A stretch of 64,000 bases of DNA from Paralvinella palmiformis (lineage: Eukaryota > Annelida > Polychaeta > Terebellida > Alvinellidae). The position numbers and the translations under genes were made by a program. The stretch spans positions 41,001 through 105,000 of the forward strand of contig JAODUP010001147.1 in NCBI GenBank assembly GCA_025642065.1, read 5' to 3'. A model generated the notes under the pieces. That model was not told where the DNA came from and searched no databases. It saw only the letters and a list, made by a program, of their open reading frames with translations. Shown piece after piece: positions 59,511-64,000 of this stretch. Numbering within the stretch: position 1 is the stretch's first letter; each line of letters starts with the position of its first letter.

Positions 59511-60110
59511 TTTACATCGGCGCTTTAGCAGACCGTTATGGCGGAATTGCGTTCTATATATTAACATTTTCAAATCAGACCTAATGTCTGCTATACAAAC
59601 TATAATTATAATATAGGGTTTTATTAATGACAAGGAGACTAAAGTTAGCCTTGAATGTCATAGTACAGACTGGACATAACTGGACATAGGAAAGATAATT
59701 CTATTCCCACAAACAACTAAGGTGAATTATATATACAACTAAACTTGTTATATAAAACACACGAACCACACGAGCCGTGTCCAATGCCACCGCTCGAGAT
59801 GCGATGCAGTGTTTCTATTCCTGAGTCAGGAGTACATGCTTTAAGAGCGTACTGTGTCTGCTACAGTCATTTAAATGCTGGATAACCAGGCCAAACACTT
59901 AAACGGCGTGCCTCCAAAGACGCAAATAGTGCACGGAATATACAGCTCTAGATCAACTTTTCTTAGAACGCATGGACCTGGAAACATACAGTCTCCACGC
60001 ACAGAAAAGGGAACATCTCAACCGCAGCATAATATGCCTTGTGATATTTGCTGGAGGGTCAAATACCTCATAAGCATACAAATCCAATAAATTCTATGAC
60101 CTACTCGTCA
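59511..60110 (+). repeat. Repeat family R, copy 5 (3' 600 bp in tandem)
   Basis: Tandem repeat of the 3' part of copy 4 (58,900-59,495), offset about 603 bp at the ATG. It keeps the TATA-like box (59,749-59,758), the leader, the ATG frame and AATAAA (60,086-60,091). Confidence 0.85.
59875..60090 (+). CDS. Putative 71-residue small protein in repeat R, copy 5
   Basis: Homologue of the 59,272 frame: MLDNQAKHLNG, PPKTQIVHGIYSSRSTFL, then RTHGPGNIQSPRTEKG and a CDIC-containing stretch, ending VKYLISIQIQ. Truncated R copy 1 encodes the same residues 1-23 with codons partly like this copy and partly like copy 4. Downstream of residue 30 it differs from copy 4 through two indels that restore the shared C-terminus. 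Same caveats as for copy 4. Confidence 0.4.
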   Translation: MLDNQAKHLNGVPPKTQIVHGIYSSRSTFLRTHGPGNIQSPRTEKGTSQPQHNMPCDICWRVKYLISIQIQ

Positions 60111-60147
60111 CTAACCCTTTATATAAAATATTACAAAATTGGTAAAC

Positions 60148-60222
60148 ATTATTGTGAACATAAACGTAAAATACTTAATGGTGTTTTTTGTTGTTGATAT
60201 GATTGTATTGAGTGTGTGTGTG
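60148..60222 (+). repeat. 75-bp duplication of the end of block X
   Basis: Same as 58,406-58,480 with one C/T difference, including the start of a (GT)n tract. The two R copies thus lie between two copies of the X end, the footprint of a tandem duplication of [X end + R] or of an insertion with duplication of flanking DNA. Confidence 0.9.
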
Positions 60223-60271
60223 TGTGCGCGTGTGTGCATGTTTGCGTGTGTGCGTATGTGTGTATGTGTGT
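60219..60271. repeat. (GT)n microsatellite
   Basis: Interrupted GT tract following the duplicated X end. Confidence 0.95.
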
Positions 60272-60343
60272 GCTTTTATCATCTGCACAGCTGGACAGTA
60301 CTAAAGTCGTCAAACGGTTTTAACACAATCAAAATCACATAGT

Positions 60344-60480
60344 TCTCAGCTGATAACATAAAACCTACATGCATTTTCCTCAAGAGTGTTTCAGTTTACT
60401 TAATTTTAGAAATAAAAACCAAACATATGACAGCTAGAATTAATCATTAAGTATTTAATTGCAGTTTGCTGTAGGAGCAT
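60344..60480 (+). repeat. Segmental block Q, copy 2
   Basis: Partner of 48,836-48,990, again directly after R. Confidence 0.7.
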
Positions 60481-60532
60481 GATAATGTTGATAATAATTA
60501 AAGAAGATAAACAACTGATGTAGGAAGCCATA

Positions 60533-60592
60533 ATGTGTGTGTGTGTGGGGGGGGGGTCTGTCTATGTGTCTGTGTTTGTTTATGTGCGTATG

Positions 60593-60662
<70 letters not shown>
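60533..60662. repeat. (GT)n, G-run, (TA)n and (GA)n cluster
   Basis: GT with a nine-base G run near 60,548, GT-rich text, TA at about 60,594-60,630 and GA at 60,631-60,662. Confidence 0.96.
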
Positions 60663-60667
<5 letters not shown>

Positions 60668-61690
60668 CAGAATTAATATTTATGCACTATGATCTTCCTT
60701 TTTATATCATATCCACTATCTATATCCAATATATGGTAATTGGTAAATTTAACACTGTGTTATTTATGTGTCGAATCACACGCTTGAATATCGACAAATG
60801 CGTTTTTATTTACAAATATGTTCATGTTTATTTATATACAATCACCAAGCGCTGAGCTGGACTTAGAAAGGACGTGATATACTAGAAAATAACCAGATCA
60901 CAAAATCGACCCCAAACCTGGCGTCGTACACACACAACTATCATAATAGAGCAAACGAATAACCGGTTTTCCTGCTCTATCCGCAAACAGTACCACATCT
61001 ACATCTGTTTGACAGAAGCAGAGAAAGACCCAACCCCGTTTTCAAAATACCTATTCGTAAGTTAACTGAAACATCTCCCAGGAAACTAAAGATTTCAGGA
61101 GAAACGGATCAAACTAAATATCCATGGAAGAATAGTGATCCGGTTGATTATCCAATATCTTTATTAAATTTTGATAAATGAAACACCAAACTACAGCGTG
61201 CTAAGAGGTGCAGGATTTCATTGCCATCGTCACCAGTGGATGACATGTCTCCATCTTGTTCCCCAGATCGGAAACGGAAGGAAAACATGGGAGGGGGAAA
61301 GTTAACTTCGCCCTTTCTGGCTGTGGTACACACCGATTTAAAAAAAGCTAAATAGAAGTGGCCAACTATAGAAAAAGACATCTTTATAATGGGCACAGGA
61401 TGTCTTGCAGCTATTATGGCCTCCAACTAGAAAACTACCGAGAATCACGTTTGCCGCACTTCACGGATATGCTGAAGAAGGATTGAGTAATTAATTACAA
61501 ACGATAGAAGTTCGGACGCCTTGTAAAAGATCATATTGAATTTTATTGACGATGACCTGGGTACGAGCGAGATTCTCTGCTTCCAGAATCTGTGACTAAA
61601 TATAAATGAGTGAACATTATACCTAAATTATATGATAAGACCTTCCATACCTCTTTAAGCTAAATCAACCAGAAGGTCATTTTAACCCCT
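60663..61690. other. Non-coding or decayed stretch
   Basis: No gene is called. The stretch 61,190-61,430 is open on both strands in places; the plus strand reads RISLPSSPVDDMSPSCSPDR and KRKENMGGGKLTSP, interrupted by stops, which could be a pseudogene piece of unknown family or the 5' part of the Penelope-like remnant that follows. Confidence 0.35.
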
Positions 61691-62880
61691 CTTCAATCCC
61701 ATTCGCAAAAGGAGATTAATTTAATAAGCAAAGGTTTGTCATTTGTCACGACCCCTGATATTGATAAAACAGCAATCATGTATGAAGTGGTGAACGTGCG
61801 TAGAAAACTAAATATCAACTTTTATTTAGATGTTGCTGTAATAACTATATTAAAAAAGGTACGACATTTGTGTCGAACTTCAAATGGAACCCTGCTGATA
61901 AAGCGATGTACCGAAATCTCATTCAGTGTATTTCAAACTTAAAGTAAAAAGTATAACTATTTTGAAGGAAAAGAAATATATAAAGCAGTTGGAATCATTA
62001 TCTCCCATAAAAAGATAATTTAGTATTTAAATAAAAAACAGACTACGGTTCAGCAACAGTGTTAATGTATACAAGCATTATTTAGCTTAAGGTTATAGAC
62101 AATTAAATAATACCTACCATTACAAAGAATTGCAGAACTAGAATGTAGAACTATTAAATAGATTAAGAAATTCCGGTGTCATCACAAATAACTAATTGTG
62201 ACTTTTATTATCAACAACTAATTCTAGGTTTTATACGTTTCTCAAACTTGTTCGGCACTTACTAGCTCAACCTTTCCAGCTAAGTTGCTACTTGGTAGAC
62301 CTATAGTATCTGACTGAAATAGTGAATCTAATATGTTGCAAGCTTCATTAACAGTTTTTTTAGCCACCTGCAATGGAACTCTTTTCTTATATACAAATTA
62401 GATTTAAACCTACAATAAATGAGCAGAAACTTGATACGTTAGATATAACCATATTTAAAGATCATGAAAATAAAAGTGGCCTATCCATAAAGATCTCCCT
62501 TAAATAAACAGACACGTATCAAGTCTTAAATGAGGACTCTTTTTACCCCAAACATACATTTCAATCAATCGTGAAGTCTCAAATCTCACGCTTTTTCAGA
62601 ATATGTTGAAAAATTACAAATACAACAATGCTGCGTTAATCCAGCTAATTGGTGGATGTAAATCATGCGAGATATTGTGTCCCAATATTGCCAATGCAAT
62701 TACCAATGAAACATGTGGAAAACTAGGCAATGTAAACAGTGGCTTGTCTAATATAAAACAAGTTTCTAATTGCTTACACTGCTCCAACCAGTGTTTATGA
62801 GTATAGGTGAATTTGTGCTAAAATTAATGGTTACAAGTGGGCGATCAATTGAATTAAAATATTAACCTACTTATCTGCAT
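61690..62880 (+). pseudogene. Decayed Penelope-like retroelement, canonical domain order
   Basis: Plus-strand pieces in order. 61,711-61,850: EINLISKGLSFVTTPDIDKT and VVNVRRKLNINFYL, like the start of the Penelope-like core (LLSKGL.F.PTP...D......RKLR). 62,440-62,600: LDITIFKDHENKSGLSIKIS, then in a shifted frame TYQVLNEDSFYPKHTFQSIV and KSQISRFFRICR, the end of the reverse transcriptase. 62,640-62,790: GGCKSCEILCPNIANAIT, the Cys-bearing linker. 62,800-62,870, across stops: YIGE, then AKINGYKWAIN, the GIY-YIG start. Much of the polymerase core and the nuclease C-terminus are missing or unreadable. Same family as the 14.3-kb fragment by the YIGE/NGYKWAIN match. Confidence 0.75.
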
Positions 62881-64000
62881 ACTTTTAAAGCGTCTTTCAC
62901 TAAGAAATATACCCACTTATTATTATTTTTTTAAATATTATAATCTATTAACAGTTGAAGGTGGGTTTCTATCACTGAATCTAAACTGAATAAATAACAG
63001 TATTAGCTTCATATTAACCCCGAAGAATTGTAAGTGAACAATTGGTTCCTATTAGGCTACTTGAGTCCAAGTGATTTCATTTGAATTGTTGCAAACATTT
63101 TTATTCATTATACATGATGGATTTCAGTATTTGACTAGAATATTATAAACTGTTTTTTTCTTCTTTTCTTTCATACTTAGAATATACAGATCTTGCTGTT
63201 GACTTCAAATCGTGTTTCGAATGTGATTAATACTTGAGTTTGTTGGATTGTTCTTTAGGTAGTTGTCCCTCGGGACTAAAAAAAAACCACCCACTCGCTA
63301 CAAAGATTCCATTAGTTTAGTATGATTGTCTTCAAATCATATTCTTGTCAAAATAAGTTTGTGAATATTTAATGTACTAAATTGTGAAGGCTCTTCGACA
63401 TAAATCTCAGGAGTAATCTAATGTTAAATAGAACCTTTTTGAGGTAGAAAATGTTGCCAAGCAACCCATGGCACGCTATGAATTATGAAAGAGTCGGCTA
63501 AGGATATGTTTTGTTTGTGTCCATTTCAGGCTTATTTAAGATAATAATAAGTATTAATACGGTTTTAAAAAAGTGCATTTTACAATAACCAGTAGGGACA
63601 CAACATTTGTTTTTTCTTCTAAAAGTTCGATGTTCTTTTAGCATTGAATCATAAATAATTCTTGGAAAAATGGAATCTAAGAAACAATAAAATAAATGAT
63701 ACTTTTGCTTTTTGCAAAAAATACCCCATAATATCGATAATACACGATTAGTCAGGATAGTCACATTCTACGTTAAAAAGAGGAAAGCATAAAAACAGAA
63801 TTAACTTGAATAATAGATCAAAATAATATCAATCAGATATACACAATGAGAAAGTAGAATATTTTAATAAGTATAATCTATTACCTATATTTGTGTGAGC
63901 CATTGTGCTTGAGAAGAAAGAAAAGAACTTTACGAAAGCCTATATATACAAAGATTGTGGACTTCCTGCTTCGTTCCACCAAAACTCAATGTATAAATAT
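62881..64000. other. AT-rich non-coding stretch
   Basis: No gene, RNA or transposon recognised. The 88-codon minus-strand frame at 63,498-63,764 is AT-driven and lacks motifs. Confidence 0.55.

Noticed and set aside
61455..61510. CTGAAGA hammerhead-like core upstream of the second Penelope-like copy
   Set aside because: No complementary stem followed by GAAAC could be found within a reasonable distance.

Overview
The window looks like AT-rich, non-coding DNA from an animal genome. I see no intact host gene, no rRNA, no functional tRNA gene, no CRISPR array and no bacterial-style operon. The mixture of long (TA)n, (CA)n, (GT)n and (CT)n tracts, L2/CR1-like LINEs, Penelope-like elements, a Tc1-like transposon and tRNA-derived SINEs with (ATC)n tails would fit a lophotrochozoan such as a mollusc. 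That assignment is inference from repeat content only. All homology statements come from reading by eye; block borders are approximate and no identity was computed except where mismatches are counted. The main architecture is a set of old, diverged segmental copies. I name the blocks by letter. Wa: 2.69-3.40 and 17.58-18.35 kb. U: 6.64-7.44 and 19.30-19.93 kb. Wb: 7.5-9.0 and 25.6-27.65 kb, with an inverted piece at 36.25-36.85 kb. V: 4.66-5.3 (weak), 9.23-9.76, 28.26-28.69 and 57.03-57.22 kb. X: 30.46-30.80, 46.92-47.29 and 58.08-58.48 kb. R: 13.06-13.91, 21.83-22.24 (minus), 47.92-48.47 (old), 58.48-59.49 and 59.51-60.11 kb. Q: 48.84-48.99 and 60.34-60.48 kb. Y: 31.9-40.0 and 50.06-52.62 kb. 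Z: 43.96-45.96 and 53.95-55.96 kb. From 28 to 60 kb the order reads V-X-Y-Z-X-R-Q-Y-Z-V-X-R-Q, as expected of a repeatedly duplicated unit of roughly 11-16 kb that later took up transposons. Mobile elements on this scaffold, left to right: a full-length SINE (3.57-3.76) and a truncated one (7.01-7.16), both with target-site duplications; a broken Tc1-like transposase (11.3-11.7, minus); a 5'-truncated Penelope-like GIY-YIG endonuclease (14.28-14.8, minus) beside a hammerhead-ribozyme-like motif on the plus strand; LINE copy A (23.9-25.4, minus); LINE copy B (40.3-43.7, minus) whose 5' half lies in a 1,152-bp, almost perfect tandem duplication; LINE fragment C (52.8-53.1, plus); SINE 3' fragments (53.35-53.8, and 56.19-56.26 with a perfect target-site duplication); a foldback MITE (57.48-57.62); and a decayed Penelope-like element (61.7-62.9, plus). 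The most interesting element is repeat R. It carries a TATA-like box, a short ATG-initiated reading frame and an AATAAA overlapping the stop. Between the tandem copies at 59.27 and 59.88 kb the first 30 codons differ at six positions, five of them synonymous. This could be a small transcription unit under protein-level constraint. A second notable signal is a 113-bp stretch with only 3 mismatches between V copies at 9.23 and 28.26 kb, inside blocks that are otherwise clearly more diverged.
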